Notes: a model not told the origin generated them from the sequence alone. A DNA stretch of 64,000 nt from Epiperipatus broadwayi (GCA_028023455.1 JAQFVV010006845.1:64001-128000), one strand, 5' to 3'; numbered from the stretch's first letter, positions 39,476 to 52,319 are shown. Translations and numbers: made by a program.

Positions 39476-41599
39476 TCTGTGAATTGAAATCACTGAAGAT
39501 ATAGTTTAGATTAAATTGTAAAATTGTTTCTTTCCACAAAATTATATTTATATTATTTGATAAAAGTTGATTTTTTTCAAAAATGCATAAAGTCCCTTTA
39601 TTGTTTTTTATGCAAAGAAAAACCTTTAAAAAGTTGGCAATTGTATATTGATGTAGTGAAGACTAATGTGTGTTTTCTTCTAGAATTTTTTTGCTGACAC
39701 TCTTTTACTATGTAACTGATTAGTTTTTGAAATCATGGAATGAATAAATGGAGACACAAATTTTTATAAAAATGGTGCGATTTACATTTAATTATATATA
39801 AAATTATTTTTAACCTTGCATACTGACATATAATATTCATAATAATGCATGAGTATTAATACTTCTGTTATTTTATGATTTGGGATACAATACAAATTGA
39901 TTAAAATTTTGTAAATTTTAAAATCAGTCTTAGGATTTTAATTTCAATGAGTCAACTCATACTAATACAATAGTCATTTAATTGTTATCAATAAATGAGT
40001 ATCAACTATACTTAGCTAAAGAGTAAAAAAAACTGTTCAAATCATTTGATCATATATTTATTCAAAAACATATTTTAAAAAATGAAATAAGTACAACAAT
40101 AATAATAATAATTCAAACAATCTGTTTTTGTTGCAACGTTTGTGATAAAAGTTGATGGATACAATTTTACATCCAAATTTGAAAACAAACAAGGGGCCAC
40201 ATTTGTTACAGCAATTTTACATTTAGTGTGAATGACCTGCTTAAAATAATAAATTGTTATAACAGTTTTATTGTTATTGTGCATTCACCTGCTTTGTTTA
40301 CAGCTTGAGTTCTATTTCAGTTTGGGAAAACTTGGCTTCAAATTTAAATTCAAATCAGTTAATCATATGACATTTATTAATAGATGGATATCTAGATAAT
40401 TTTGGGATAGAGAATCCTCATCGTCTGACAATTGGGAAGACTAATAAGGAATGCTTTTTCTTCATTGTTTTTACTTTAGTCATCAATGGTCTATTTAAAA
40501 GTTATTTTGTGTGTACTACATATAAGAATAAATTAGTAAGATTGTTTGTTTTTTTTTAATAAACTATCAAATGACTGGTAATGAATATTTTACAAATATT
40601 TAAAAAAATTTATTTTGCAAACTAATAATAGTTTCTATTTTTATCACTATATGCACAACAGTCAATTAATTACATTATTTTTTAAACTTTATAACCAGAA
40701 ATCTTTTTTCTGAATTTGTTTTAAAATGTAATCATTCTCTACAAAAGTTTATTTCATATAATATTTTTTTATTGTTTGTTTGCACTATGCTTTCTACTTG
40801 ATTATCACGTTTTAAAATATTGTTTCTACTTTGACTTGATCTATTATTTATCAGAAGAATTATAATTGCAGCTCCATTTTTGAAGTATTATATTTTGAAA
40901 TGACAGATAATGTTTATATTTTGATCATCTTTGTCTGATGTAAATATTAAATGTTTTTCTTTTCATTGACTAACTTTTCTGCATTAACTATATTATTATA
41001 AATATGAATAATATAAACATTTCTTTCATATGCTTTATAGTTATACAATGCAATACTTTACATATATTTGAAAAATAACTGATATCTTTTATTGTTCAAC
41101 AGTTAAAGCAACTAATTTTCTTTAATAGTTTTTTAAATATTAGAAAGAGCTCTAAGGCCAATTATTGAGCGGTTAAAATTGCCATCTCTTTTGCACATGT
41201 TGCCTTATATAATGTGCATAAAAATATTTTATTATTTATATTAGTTACATAACCATTTCTGATTACATAATATTTCTTCATCTAATACCATAATGCCTTG
41301 ACTGGCAAATAATTTGATTGACTTTTGTCTATATTTGAAAGTAACTTTGTTACTGGCTCCCCATTTTAGTTTCTTTTTTCTTAGTTTAGGGAATTAATTT
41401 TTTCTAAAACTATTCCTATTTAAAAGAGGAGTTTCTTAGTTCTCTTTTCATATACAAGTTATATCAACACGTTATCACAAGTAGAAATAATTTCAACATT
41501 TATGAAAATGCTGTATAAATTATGTGGCAACAGAAATTTCAATAGATTACTACAGTGATTTTGCCTTTTAATGAAAATTCTTCATTTCACTCTGTTTTG
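39476..41599. other. A+T-rich non-coding DNA
   Basis: No gene recognised. The 69-codon minus frame at 40075-40284 has no family signature. Confidence 0.6.
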
Positions 41600-41704
41600 C
41601 TGAGTGGATGAAAGGGTCTGATGGTCGGGAGAGGCCCTGGGAGCCTAAATTCTAGTTCTGTTGAATATGGGAGCTGGGATGAGGGTGCTATGGGGATCGT
41701 TTTC
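41600..41704. other. G-richer block upstream of SINE copy 2
   Basis: GAGAGGCCCTGGGAGCC and following G-rich sequence stand out from the AT-rich surroundings. It may be an older repeat or a 5' extension of the SINE. I cannot assign it. Confidence 0.35.
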
Positions 41705-41772
41705 AACATGGTCAAGAGGTTGGTTGTCCTGGGATAGCGGGTTTGCTTCCCAGCTGATGCTATGACACATGA
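41705..41772 (+). mobile_element. tRNA-derived SINE, internally deleted copy
   Basis: TGGTCAAGAGG (A box, 41709-41719), GGGTTTGCTTCCC (B-box region, 41739-41751) and the family end GCTGATGCTATGACA (41754-41768). The anticodon arm region present at 37.77 kb is missing. No clear A tail or target duplication, so it is older or truncated. Confidence 0.65.
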
Positions 41773-43680
41773 GAATTTTTAGCGGTTTTTTAGCATTATT
41801 CTTATAAACGATTTTATCCATCTGTTATTGCAAAGTAAGCTGCATTTTGGCCTAATGGTTTTAATTACAAGTGATTTGCCTTATTTATTGCCTTTATTTA
41901 GAATGTAATTACTGATAGGGTTGGCCCTTTGCTGTTCATGTGGCTCTTCATGATGGATTAGAATGGTTTTTAGCAGAGACATTTCAAAGCTTAGTTTTTT
42001 TTTTCTAGTTCCCCATAAGTCTTCCAAAATATACTGAATTGCTCTCTTCTGGGGATATTCGAGGCCATTTGGGAGAACTGAACAGTAGACTGACTTAGCC
42101 CATATTTTATATTATCTCGAGTGTTTTCTTATTTCTCAATTTATCTGCTGTAAATTGGATCTTTCAATATTGTATTCCTGAAACGCTATTCATATTTCAA
42201 CTCTAGACTTTACAAATAATTCTTAATTGTAACCGAGATTTACTTTTAATAAATTAATCATCTCATGGACTAATGCTCTGAGCTGTCACAGGTTGATCAA
42301 TTTTTGGAAACGTTATGGACAAAAAATAGTGTATCATCTTTGATCTTCATATTATACTATGTAAACCAATGCTTACCTTGTAAAACATTTTGTATCGATA
42401 AAGTTTAATTCTACTTTTTTAAAAAAAGATAATTAATAGAAATGCATCACATATAAAAATACGTGAAATATTAAAAGTCCTTTATTATTTTAAAATAAAA
42501 TTAAAAAAGTATTGTATGCTTACAATTAATTAAATTATTTCCCAAAAATTCTAATTTTTTAATTTTAATTTCAAACTCTCATTTTTTTTTATCAAGTATT
42601 ATTAATAGTTATTTTTCTAGTTTAATTTCAATGTTAAATTATCTATTAGTCATGCCTAGTATCATTTGTTATCTTAAAAGCTATCTTTTTTTAGAAGTTT
42701 GTAGTTATAATAGCATGAAAAACAGACCACTTTGAAAATTCAATTTTATAGAGCTTTTCAAAGCACTAGTCTTATCTAAAGAAAAGTCTTTTAAAATTGA
42801 GAATTTTCTAAGCTGTCAGTCTTTGAACAAAAACTATTTATCTGAAGAAGCATGTAGTTGATAACTGTAGTTTTGAAATGAGATTTGATATATTACTGCA
42901 TTATATATATAAAAAACTGTTGCTTAATTTAAACCACCAGGCCGTTTGATGGAAATCTAGTAAAAAGAAATGTGATTACTCTAAAAATTGTTTTGACGCA
43001 ATTTGAAGTTTATCTAAATTGTTTATCAGTGAAGGATTAATTTTAACTTATCTCTATAAAAAGTATGAGGGTAAATAAATTTAGAAAAGAGATGAAAACA
43101 GTACAAAGTTTATTTATTAAATTATAACAGATTTAAATAGATAACTGGAATTATAAAAATAGACAAAGTAAGACTTTAACAAATTAAATACATTTTAAAA
43201 GAGTTAAATGTTTTTTAGTTGTTTTTAAAACTGAAAAGAAAAATCAAATAAAAAATCTTTTATTGTACATATGTATAATTTGATTATATGTATGTGCATG
43301 AGAGGAGAATAATTACTAAAAATATTTTTTATGTGTTTTATTAATAATGCTTAATCTCATTAGTGAAGTTTTTGATGAGATATATGGCAAAAATAAGAAA
43401 ATTACTCCAATAGAAAATCGTTATATATTTATGTATTTCCAGAAGCAGAACTTTTCGCCCTGTTGTAGACACATGTAATGTCATTATAACAAAACCAGCT
43501 AATTAGCTTACATTATATAAATTAAAGGAATTCAACCAAAGTGTTTTAGTCAAAGATTTAAAACAAAGAGAGATTCTACAATTTACTGAATAACAAAACA
43601 CCAGTTGAAATGAACAACTTCTTTATCCTTATTTTCTTTTTAAGTCTATGTTCACATGATACAGCTCTATATAAATTGGT
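41773..43680. other. A+T-rich non-coding DNA
   Basis: No gene recognised. About 41870-42310 is somewhat less AT-rich but has no long frame. Confidence 0.6.
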
Positions 43681-43694
43681 AAAGCAATCTCTTT
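43681..43694 (+). repeat. SINE target-site duplication, left (14 bp)
   Basis: AAAGCAATCTCTTT, repeated exactly at 43810-43823. Confidence 0.8.
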
Positions 43695-43809
43695 TTTTAT
43701 TTATATGTCATAGCATCGGCCGGGACGCGAACCCACAACCGTCTACAACCAACTACTTGCTTGCAAGGCGGGTGCGATGACCTCTCGCTAACAACGCTTG
43801 ACAAAAAAA
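43695..43809 (-). mobile_element. tRNA-derived SINE, minus strand
   Basis: Minus-strand reading gives TAGCGAGAGG (A-box region, plus 43781-43790), CCTTGCAAGC (anticodon-loop region with CTTGCAA, an Ala-type TGC anticodon), GGGTTCGCGTCCC (a good B box, plus 43722-43734) and the family end CCGATGCTATGACA followed by an A-rich tail. A perfect 14-bp duplication flanks it. Of the three copies this one keeps the best polymerase III B box. Confidence 0.85.
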
Positions 43810-43823
43810 AAAGCAATCTCTTT
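43810..43823 (+). repeat. SINE target-site duplication, right (14 bp)
   Basis: Exact copy of 43681-43694. Confidence 0.8.
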
Positions 43824-44967
43824 GTTAAAGAAATATCCTCACGGGAGAGTGCACAAAAATTATTAAAGCGTATGCTCAGAGGAGTTTGTCCTTATTTACA
43901 ATATTACATATGTATATATGCATTATATAAATAATAGGATAATTATTATAATATATAAATAGTACATAAAGTGTGACAGAGTTCTCCATAACTGATTTGA
44001 ACAACGATTTTTAAATAAATCTAAATACTTTGCCTGAAAATGGTGAATAAACAAATAGTAAAGCTACTGAATGATAACAGAATCTCACTATTAAAATAAA
44101 AAGCATTTATTAGTCAAAAGAGTAAGACTATTTACTCCATAACATTGATTATTGAATAAAATGAATTCATTCTATTATAACAAAATATTTATGTTTATAT
44201 ATAAGTAAAATAAAATACTTATGTAATCTTTTATTTTTTCATTTTTTACAAACAACAAACAATTCTTCAGTGATTAGTTTTACAACCTGTTTCCACTGAA
44301 TAATAACAAAATTTGATGATTACACAATAGAAATGATTATTATTGTTTAGGAGCATAAAAAGTTAATAACCAGTACATGTTTAAATCCTCAAAGCTAAAT
44401 ACTGATGCAGGCTTAGATAGTATCAATTGCAGAAGTCAATTCAGGCAATTTGGAAGATGTATTAAGATAGATTACTTTTTTTGAATAACAAATAAAACTA
44501 AACCAGTGTTAAAATTAAAAACTCTACTGAATGTGTGTGTTATAGCACCTATAAAATGTTTTGAATAATTAATGCACATTTTTGAACTAACTTTTAAAAG
44601 AGTTATACAGTTATTTAATGCTTATTTCAATCCTAAACCATAGTCACCATTTTAAGCTATTCTTAAACCCAATACTAATTTTATATTAGCAATCTTCTAG
44701 GCATCTCTAAGTGGCAACAGAAAACCAAGCTGCATTTTTGTTAAAACTGAATTTAGAGATTAAAATCTCTCATTAAAATATAAAACAAATATCAAATGGC
44801 AAATAAAATTTTATCTACACCAGTAATAAGTAAACGTCAACTGACTAATCCGAAACAAAAATGTAATCACTACAATAATATACACATCCATGTAGTGTCC
44901 ATATATAAGTACAATCTATCATTTCTGTCAGGATATTAGATGCATTGAAGCAGAGAAATTCATCTCT
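43824..44967. other. A+T-rich non-coding DNA
   Basis: No gene or element recognised. Confidence 0.65.
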
Positions 44968-45020
44968 AGTTTATTATTATTATTATTTTTACTATTATTA
45001 TTATCATCATCATTATTATT
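44968..45020 (+). repeat. (ATT)n microsatellite with ATC interruption
   Basis: ATT units, a short interruption, then ATCATCATC and more ATT units. It sits about 40 bp before a 5'-truncated RTE copy. Confidence 0.9.
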
Positions 45021-45058
45021 GATTTTCTCATAATACAAAAATAAACATTCACAGACAT

Positions 45059-45712
45059 GAATTAAAAGAAGTTAACTACTTCAAATATCTTGGTCAGATT
45101 ATTAATATAGATAAAAACATAATAAACAAAATTAACCATAAAATTAAGCTTGAATGGAAAGCCTACTGTAGAAATAATTTAGAACTAAAAATATATATAA
45201 TTATGTGTTTGAAAAGCACCCAAGCTTAATTCTATGATTAATTTTGTCTATTATGTTTTCATCTATATTAACAGTATTTTACCAGTACTTACATGTAAAT
45301 CTGAGACTTGGACACTTAACTGAAGATAAGTATGGAAACCACTCAACAAAATATGGAAAGATATATGTTCTGAATAACAAGAAGGGTTCAAAAGTAAAAT
45401 TATATGGGTGAGAGAAAAAATAGATATTATTGTCATTACTGAAAAAATTAAAAGACTGAAATACATTTTTCTGACTTATTTTTAGAAAAGATGATAATAA
45501 ATGAATAGTTGAAGTCTTAAACTGATTTGAATTAATTGTTAAGGCCTAAAAAGAGGACTGTATGTGAGATGAATGGATAAAACAAGGAAGTTTTTTGGTC
45601 TGATATGGAAAAGAGAAACATTGAATTGAAAAAAACTTAATTAATATTGAGAAAGCTGTATTCTACAATGAATCATTATTTATTGAAAATGATGGTAATG
45701 ATTATTTTGGTG
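45059..45712 (+). pseudogene. Decayed, 5'-truncated RTE retrotransposon (C-terminal part)
   Basis: Starts at sequence equivalent to about 59650 of the 57.4-kb RTE (GAAGTTAACTACTTCAAATA) and continues colinearly through the regions for YLGQIIN, TYGSETWTL (decayed) and the W-rich C-terminal part, to an AATGATGGTAATGATT tail. Stops are frequent. At 45219-45274 an inverted copy of 45100-45158 replaces about 19 bp of expected sequence. Confidence 0.85.
45100..45274. repeat. Inverted internal duplication in RTE copy
   Basis: 45219-45274 is the reverse complement of 45100-45158 with few mismatches. The flanks GTGTTTGAAAAG (before) and TTTTACCAGTACTTA (after) are contiguous in the 57.4-kb RTE apart from about 19 bp, so the inverted piece is an insertion-replacement and not part of the element. 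Confidence 0.8.
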
Positions 45713-45935
45713 AAATCTTTCTATATATATATCATTTTAAGTTAAAATAGTGATATTCATTTTTGAAAAGCTGGTGATGATGCAAATAATATACTTCATG
45801 AATCATTTAAAAAGGCATGATATGCACTTTTTATTGCTTTTTTTAAATAAAAAAAAAAACTAACAATGAGAATAATGTTTTAGCCTATATTTAGAAGGAA
45901 AAAAATTATCACATTGACACGGTTATTTTTTTAAT
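45713..45935. other. A+T-rich non-coding DNA
   Basis: No gene recognised. Confidence 0.6.
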
Positions 45936-46045
45936 CACTAAACATCACATAATCACCATTTCTTAGGATTTTATGTACAAGCCTTCTGGCATTCATTGAT
46001 TACTCTGGCTTGCACTGAGTGGCAGTACTATATGGAGCGTTTTGC
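45936..46045 (+). repeat. Fold-back family 'F', single-ended copy
   Basis: CACTAAACATCACATAATCA, then GGATTTTATGTACAAGCC, TTCTGGCATTCATTGATTAC and a TGGAGCGTTTTGC end. The central part matches the right terminus of the 54620-55267 element and the piece at 56541-56635. The opposite arm is absent. Confidence 0.7.
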
Positions 46046-47546
46046 TTATTATTTTTTTACTTATTATTTTTCTTTTTTACTAAAGAGAAACATTGAATAT
46101 GTTTATTATTATTGCCCTTTTTAAAAAAATAATTATGATTTATTTTAAAAGATATTATACTGTTTAAATATTTTACCAATAATTAAAATTTGTACTGCAA
46201 TTTTCCAGCAGCACGAATGGGAAAATATTTATTTTTTTACAGACAATCAAAGTTTGTAGTAAATTACAAATCGGTAGATATTAATGCAATGTCCACTAAT
46301 TTCATATTCAAAATTTTATTAACGTTTTCAGTTAAATCATCTAATAGGACAGCTGTTAGTAACTTTGTGCATCAATCACAATCTCAGCTCTTTTAATCAA
46401 ATACAACATGAGTTTAAATTAACACATATAAAAATGTTTATGTATACTATTTGATCATATATTTATATAGGCATATGTATAAATCTATATTGTCTTTTAT
46501 TATGTCACTGCTGATTTATGTCTTGTCCATAAAGGGACATAAATACAAGTAATATTTTATGCCTGTAAAATGTTAAGTTTTGTTGTATTTATGTTTATGT
46601 TTGAACAAAGTAAGTACATTCAGTGTTTGCAGGGCTTTAGACATCACCGATTTAGCATTTATTGTGGACATTTCAATTCAAGTTTATAAAATTAAATTAA
46701 TTTTAGCCCTTTAACTTTATTAAGCATCTTTTTCTTGCTTGAAGCTCCAAGTATATTTGCTATATCTTCTTTCTGTTCAAAGTGGTCATCCCTCATTATA
46801 AAAGTATACAAATGGGTTTACAAAAGTTTAAAATTTAATAATGCATAACACACAATATAGATAGGTAGTTTTGTGACAGTTTTAAATTAGAATGATTTTT
46901 TTTTTACTTTATACTTATAAATCCCAAGAAATCTGCAGTCCTTATATTCCATACAGCCTTTTACTATTTTTTGTTGGGTCCTTTATGATTATGTGTACAG
47001 CATGCTTACTTCATTATTAAACATTAAAATTTTACATTTTTTTATTCATTCTCAATTATTTACTCAGCTTTTCTCTCATAGTAGTTTAATATAAATAAGT
47101 GATTTCTCATCAACCAATGAAAATTAATTAATTTATAAACTATTTTATTTCTGTTTCCAATAATTAAAAATGGATGCTTGCGACAAATCTGAGAAATAAT
47201 ATTCACATATATGGTTGTGCAGTGTAAAACAGACAAGATTGGAGACAATTTATCATATCTTTAAAAAAGAAAGTATATATGGTTGCAGTTTTATATTTTA
47301 TTTTTTAATAATTCCATTTTATGATTTCTTTAAAAAAAAAATTAAAATAATTTTAAATACACTGAAAAAAATTTTTTTTTACTTCAGCTTTTATAGTATT
47401 TTTGAAATTATGTGGATAAAATAAAAGCATAAGGAGCCTTTTTTCAGTTATAATCTAAAAATATTTTTAGCCTAAATGCTGCATGCTTCTATTTTGATAT
47501 ATGATTATCAAAAATATTGAAAAAACAGAAGAACATTAGTTTTTTT
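46046..47546. other. A+T-rich non-coding DNA
   Basis: No gene recognised. The frames at 46190-46396 and 47215-47424 have no family signature. Confidence 0.6.
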
Positions 47547-48640
47547 GGTACTTATTTTTAGACAATACAAGCTGCCTGATGGCGCATTATATGTGCCATA
47601 ATGCATAAAAATGTTGTTTATGCAGCCAAACTTATGACCTCTAGAACAGTTCTGTTCATAATTAGCTATTAGCAGGCCTAGATGTTGTTGCACACCAATC
47701 TTACAACCTGCTGATGTTCTTCATGAAACTCTGTAAATGTGCACACTTCACAGGTCGCTACCATATTATGTGAAGGTGTCTAGAAATTAACTGGCCAAAA
47801 CTCTTGAAATGTATATTCCAAGTAATGATCTCACACCCCACCTGATGTAGTATTACATAGTAATAATTTTAAATACATTGCCGCACTTCCATACACAACT
47901 TTCAAGGTTGTTAACAATTGAAAAAGGGTAGAGACAAGCACCATTGCAGAGAACTCACATGAAAACTCAGTTTTCCACAAGAACACATGAGACAAATCAA
48001 ATTACTGAGGTTGTATTGCTACTGCATCTTTTGGATGATCTGAAGGATCATCAAAAACATCAGCCCTCCCACTACACATTCCGGTGCTATGCTCTGACAT
48101 ATTACCCCTTCCTGACCCTCGAATCACACCATAAAAAAAAGTCTGGCAAAGTAAGGTTATTAAAATAATAGCGTGTTTTTAAAAGCAAAAACAAAAAAGA
48201 ACTTGTTCATTTCCAATAATAAATAAGTAGATAAATTAATTTATAATTTGTTTTCAATCCAAAAGAAGTACAGTAATTAATTTATACATGTATTTTTTTT
48301 AATTAATCTCAAAATAATACCTGAAATCATACAATAAAGACTAAAAAGTCTGGCATGGTAATGTTATTAAAATAAAAGCATGCTTTTAAAAGCAAAAACA
48401 AAAAAGAACTTGTTCGTTTTCAATAAAAAATAAATAGATAAATTAATGTAGATTTTTTTTATATATAATACCAGACATTGGACAATAAAGAAATGGGACA
48501 ATAATTAATGTAGTCTTTTTTTTTTGTAATACCATAAATCGGACAATAAAGAAAGGCTAGCCAGGTAACATTATATTTATGTGTATTAAAAAGTGTAAAG
48601 TGCCATCAGGCAGCTTGTATGGTCTAAAAATTAAGTACCA
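47547..48640. mobile_element. 1.1-kb element with 41-bp terminal inverted repeats
   Basis: The left end (47547-47587) begins TGGTACTTATTTTTAGACAA. The right end (about 48600-48640) read on the minus strand begins TGGTACTTAATTTTTAGACC. The shared inner part ACAAGCTGCCTGATGG is identical. Inside, no transposase is recognised and the 74-codon frame at 47944-48168 has no known motif. Two direct repeats of about 100 bp lie at 48140-48240 and 48347-48446. A non-autonomous DNA transposon is the simplest reading. The target duplication is unclear. Confidence 0.7.
48140..48446 (+). repeat. Direct repeat pair, 207-bp offset
   Basis: 48140-48240 and 48347-48446 share GTCTGGCA, TTAAAAGCAAAAACAAAAAA and AACTTGTTC blocks. 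A related ACAATAAAGAA motif recurs at about 48331, 48482 and 48542. It is internal to the TIR element. Confidence 0.75.
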
Positions 48641-48759
48641 TAGGTTTTTTTACTTTTTATTGCAATCATATAAATAAATTGTATCATTTATTTTTTTTTG
48701 TATATATTCAAATGTTTTTTATTGAAGTTGAAAAATCAGTTTGTCTGTTTGTATATTTG

Positions 48760-49210
48760 TTCACTTGTGAAAAAATGGTAAAATATTTTTTTCAATTTAA
48801 TAACATTTTTTAATATTTTAAAATTGATATTTAATATTTTCAAGTACAATGTAACTTGATGAAATTTTGTGCCTATATTTGAAATATTTATGAACATAAA
48901 ATGATCCATTTTTAAAATAGGTCACTTAGTTTCTTTCATAAAAAAGTGGGATGCATTTTTTAAATAATGCTGACTATTGATTTCACAAGAGGATGGTATA
49001 AAGATTTTTTCCCTTCAATTTAATAACATCTTTTTAACATTTTAAAATTGATATTTAATATATTCAAGTTCAATATAACTAGTTGAAATTTTGTACATAT
49101 GTTTAAAATGTCTATGAAATTGATAGGATGCATTATTTTTTTAATAGGTGAATTAGTTTTTTAAATAGGAAGGCTGGAGGGAATGTTTTAAATAATGCTC
49201 ACTATTGTTT
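48760..49210 (+). repeat. Tandem repeat, two units of about 222 bp
   Basis: 48760-48981 and 48982-49210 align along their length: CAATTTAATAACAT, TTTTAAAATTGATATTTAAT, GAAATTTTGT and TAAATAATGCT blocks occur in the same order. Divergence is moderate. No coding frame. Confidence 0.8.
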
Positions 49211-50711
49211 TTATTTTTTATAATTTAAGCAATAAGAAAGTTGTTTATAATATTGTTTTATTAGCCCTCTTGTACTGTGCTAGCATTCTGATAATTTCTT
49301 TGTTTTCACTTGCTTTAAGTTTTCAACTTTCACTTTAATATTAAACCATTATTATTTATCAGAATATAATAAATTTGGTCTCATTTTATAGATATTTTTG
49401 TTTAGAAATTAAATAAATTTGAAAAAAATCACATTTGATTTTCAGAATTATTTTAAAATTAAATTTTAATCAAAACAAATACTGTTTCATCATCAAATTT
49501 AAGGTGGAGCAGATTCAGTTTGCAAAATTTGAAAAATGAATGAAATCTTTTTTGTTTGGCATTTGTTTTAAAAATCTGAATGAATTTTTTAATAGCTAGT
49601 AAATCCATCAATTTATGCTTTCAAAGTTTAAATTTTTTTTTGTAATTTTTATTATATCACCAAGTGTTATAACAGACTATTTAATGATACATTTCTAGAT
49701 AGTTGCATTTCCTGCAACCATAATCTCCATTGGTAACATTACTCAGAATAATATATTCTTTCATATTTAAAAATAAAACATTTCTGTAAAAACTAAATAT
49801 GTAATAATATATTTTTATTTTCAAAAATTATACACAATTACTATACAAAAAAACCCATAAACTTTCCAATGAATCAAGTTTTTAGGTTATCATAATAATT
49901 TTTGAAGTAATCTGGCAAGTTTGAGATTGCCAAGAATACAATGAACACTCTTCATTGGGGAATTTAAGATACACCTGGGTCTCTTTTTATAGGGATTTTT
50001 TAATGCAATTTTGAAGTTATGTGATTCACGTTTCTTCTTAATATCTTTTTATGTGGTTTTTTTATGCAATAAAGAAGTTTATATTTCCCTTAAAATCAGG
50101 ATTTCCCCATTTTATATCCATGCATTAAATTTTACATACTTTAAGTGCCTATTGGAAAAAGGTTTGGCAATAAATTTAGATACTTTAGAAGATTTAGAAA
50201 AAGATAATGAAACAGAAGTGGAACCTGTTTGTTTCATAGCAAAAATGATTTGAGAAAGTCTTCAACTTTCTAATCAATTGGAAAATCATTTTTTGATAAT
50301 GACATGATTATGAATAAGCTCTTAAATTCCAACAAGAGCTAAAAAGTTGTATGGCTGTGTTATATATGTGTATGTTTATATTTTATTTGACAAAGTAGAT
50401 TAGTTGGTAGAATGTTTGCCTTAAATTCAATATTCAAGAATCTAAAGTGCAAGTTCAACTTCTAAGTGAATATTGTCACTGTGCATATAGGCCAGCACCA
50501 TCTGAAGTAGAGTTGAGAATAATACTACTCGAAACATTGTGTAATTACTAACCTGTATCATCTATTTGTGTGTTATTACTAACAAGTTATTTGTATTTGG
50601 AAAGTTTAAATAAAGTTTAAAATTTTCTATACATTCAACATTCACTCATAAATGATGGAAATAATCCAACATATCACATATTAAAAAGAATGTATCTTTA
50701 AAATGTGTATG
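49211..50711. other. A+T-rich non-coding DNA
   Basis: No gene recognised. The 80-codon frame at 50011-50253 ends in an acidic stretch (DTLEDLEKDNETEVE), but I know no family for it. Confidence 0.55.
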
Positions 50712-50993
50712 TTTATATTTTCTTTTAAACACACATATATACATGGAGAAACTTTTATACAGAAAAAAGTTACAAGTAAAAATATTTAAGAACTTTTAAT
50801 TTCTACTTAAAAAGAATATATTTTTAAAAGTTTTTAAATATTTTTACTTGTAACTTTTTTCTCTCCAAAAGAAAAATGTTACAAGTAAAAATATTTAAGA
50901 ACTTTTATCTTTAAAGGTTCTGAAATATTTCTACTTGTAATTTTTTTCTGTTTGAAAGTTTCTCCATGTATACATGTGTATAAAAGAAAATTT
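50712..50993. mobile_element. Nested-hairpin MITE-like element
   Basis: The outer arms contain ATACATGGAGAAACT (left, about 50740) and AGTTTCTCCATGTATACATG (right, about 50958). Inside, the segment GTTACAAGTAAAAATATTTA occurs in the order forward, inverted, forward, inverted (starting at about 50769, 50826, 50879 and 50918). The whole is a palindrome containing two smaller palindromes. No coding capacity. Confidence 0.75.
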
Positions 50994-51884
50994 AACCATT
51001 AGTCATTATTAACACAATTGTGGAAACATGTTATATATATATATAGTTGTATTCATGGAAGTGCATTCTTTAACAGCTAGATATAACAGTGGATATCACA
51101 AGCTTCATAAACAATTAGTAAAATCATCATCTCAAAATTTAATTACCAATTACATTGTCAGTAGAAAACCATTAACACAGCATGAGACTGAAGTTGGCAC
51201 TAATTGTATTTTCTCTTGTGATAAATTGATTTCTTACCAGTTCACAAACAAACTCACATATTGTCAGCTAGTGATAATGATTAAAATATGTATGAAAAAA
51301 TGTAAAATAAATTACACATAAAAATATTGTTTTGAATAAAATTAGTTAATAAAAAAAGTAAAAAAAAGTTTGTCCTGTATCAATTTTTTTCAAGTATTTG
51401 AAATTTTTTATTAGTCATACTTTATTTCCTTTTTCAAATGTGAATTTTAAAGTAATTTTACCTTGTTGCTTTGGTTTTATATGATTTCTGAAAATTAAAG
51501 AATGTATCCCACATTTTTCAATGTAAGTTAAGTCTATTTTTGTGCAATTTTTTAATGCGAATTTTCTGTGGAACCTATCTACTGCATAAAAAGAGACCTA
51601 GGTGTACTTTGAAATTCTGGATTATTTGATTATCCTGACATCTTTTGAATTTTTTTAAAATTAAAATATTAGAAAAAAATAGCAAAATTTCTCAATAGAG
51701 AGCAAAAAATGCAAATTAAATTTTTAGATTTCTAAGATATTGAACCCATTCCTGAAAGAATGAAATGCTTAAGCTTTTTTTTTTTTAAAAAAAAACCAAA
51801 TAAGATTAAATGTCCACAATTTTAAGAATAAAAGTTACTGATTTTATATACATACATAATCAATAAAATTAAAATTTTAATATT
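50994..51884. other. A+T-rich non-coding DNA
   Basis: The 97-codon frame 51028-51321 has fairly balanced composition but no recognised motif and no second copy. I do not call it a gene. Confidence 0.5.
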
Positions 51885-52319
51885 GAAATTTAATCATTTA
51901 AAGTATATATAATCATGTACACATACTATATATAATATATAAATTAAGAGTATGCATATTAACTTTCTGCAGGATTAACTAGTGATCTATATTCACTATA
52001 TATGTGAAATTAATTTAAAGTAGAATTATATGTATTAAATGAAGTTAATTTATAATATAGTTTTCATAAGCATTTTAAAAAAAAAAAATTTCTATCAAAG
52101 TAAAAATAGCAAGCACTTTTCAATTAAAAAATATTTCATATTTTTAATCATGTATATACACCTATTAATGTACACATACTAAATTTTGTATATAAATGAG
52201 AGGTATACATTTTAACTTATAGCAGATATATCTAGTGATATATATATCAACTACAAGGGTCTAATCATTTTAAGGTATGATATAGTTTTTGTATTTTTTT
52301 TACTGTGCCAATATTAAAA
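51885..52319 (+). repeat. Diverged direct repeat pair, about 250-bp period
   Basis: AATCATGTACACATACT, then TAACTTTCTGCAGGAT and TAGTGAT at about 51891-51990 correspond to AATCATGTATATACACC, TAACTTATAGCAGATAT and TAGTGAT at about 52147-52245. Divergence is high. Confidence 0.55.

Noticed and set aside
37739-43809. SINE copies considered as genuine tRNA genes
   Set aside because: Acceptor and T stems do not pair well. Target duplications, A-rich tails and the shared extra end show retroposed copies.
48140-49210. Spaced direct repeats considered as a CRISPR array
   Set aside because: Units are about 100-222 bp, only two copies each, with no short uniform repeats and spacers. The sequence is eukaryotic.
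51028-51321. 97-codon frame without simple repeats
   Set aside because: At this composition a frame this long is possible by chance, and it has no family signature.
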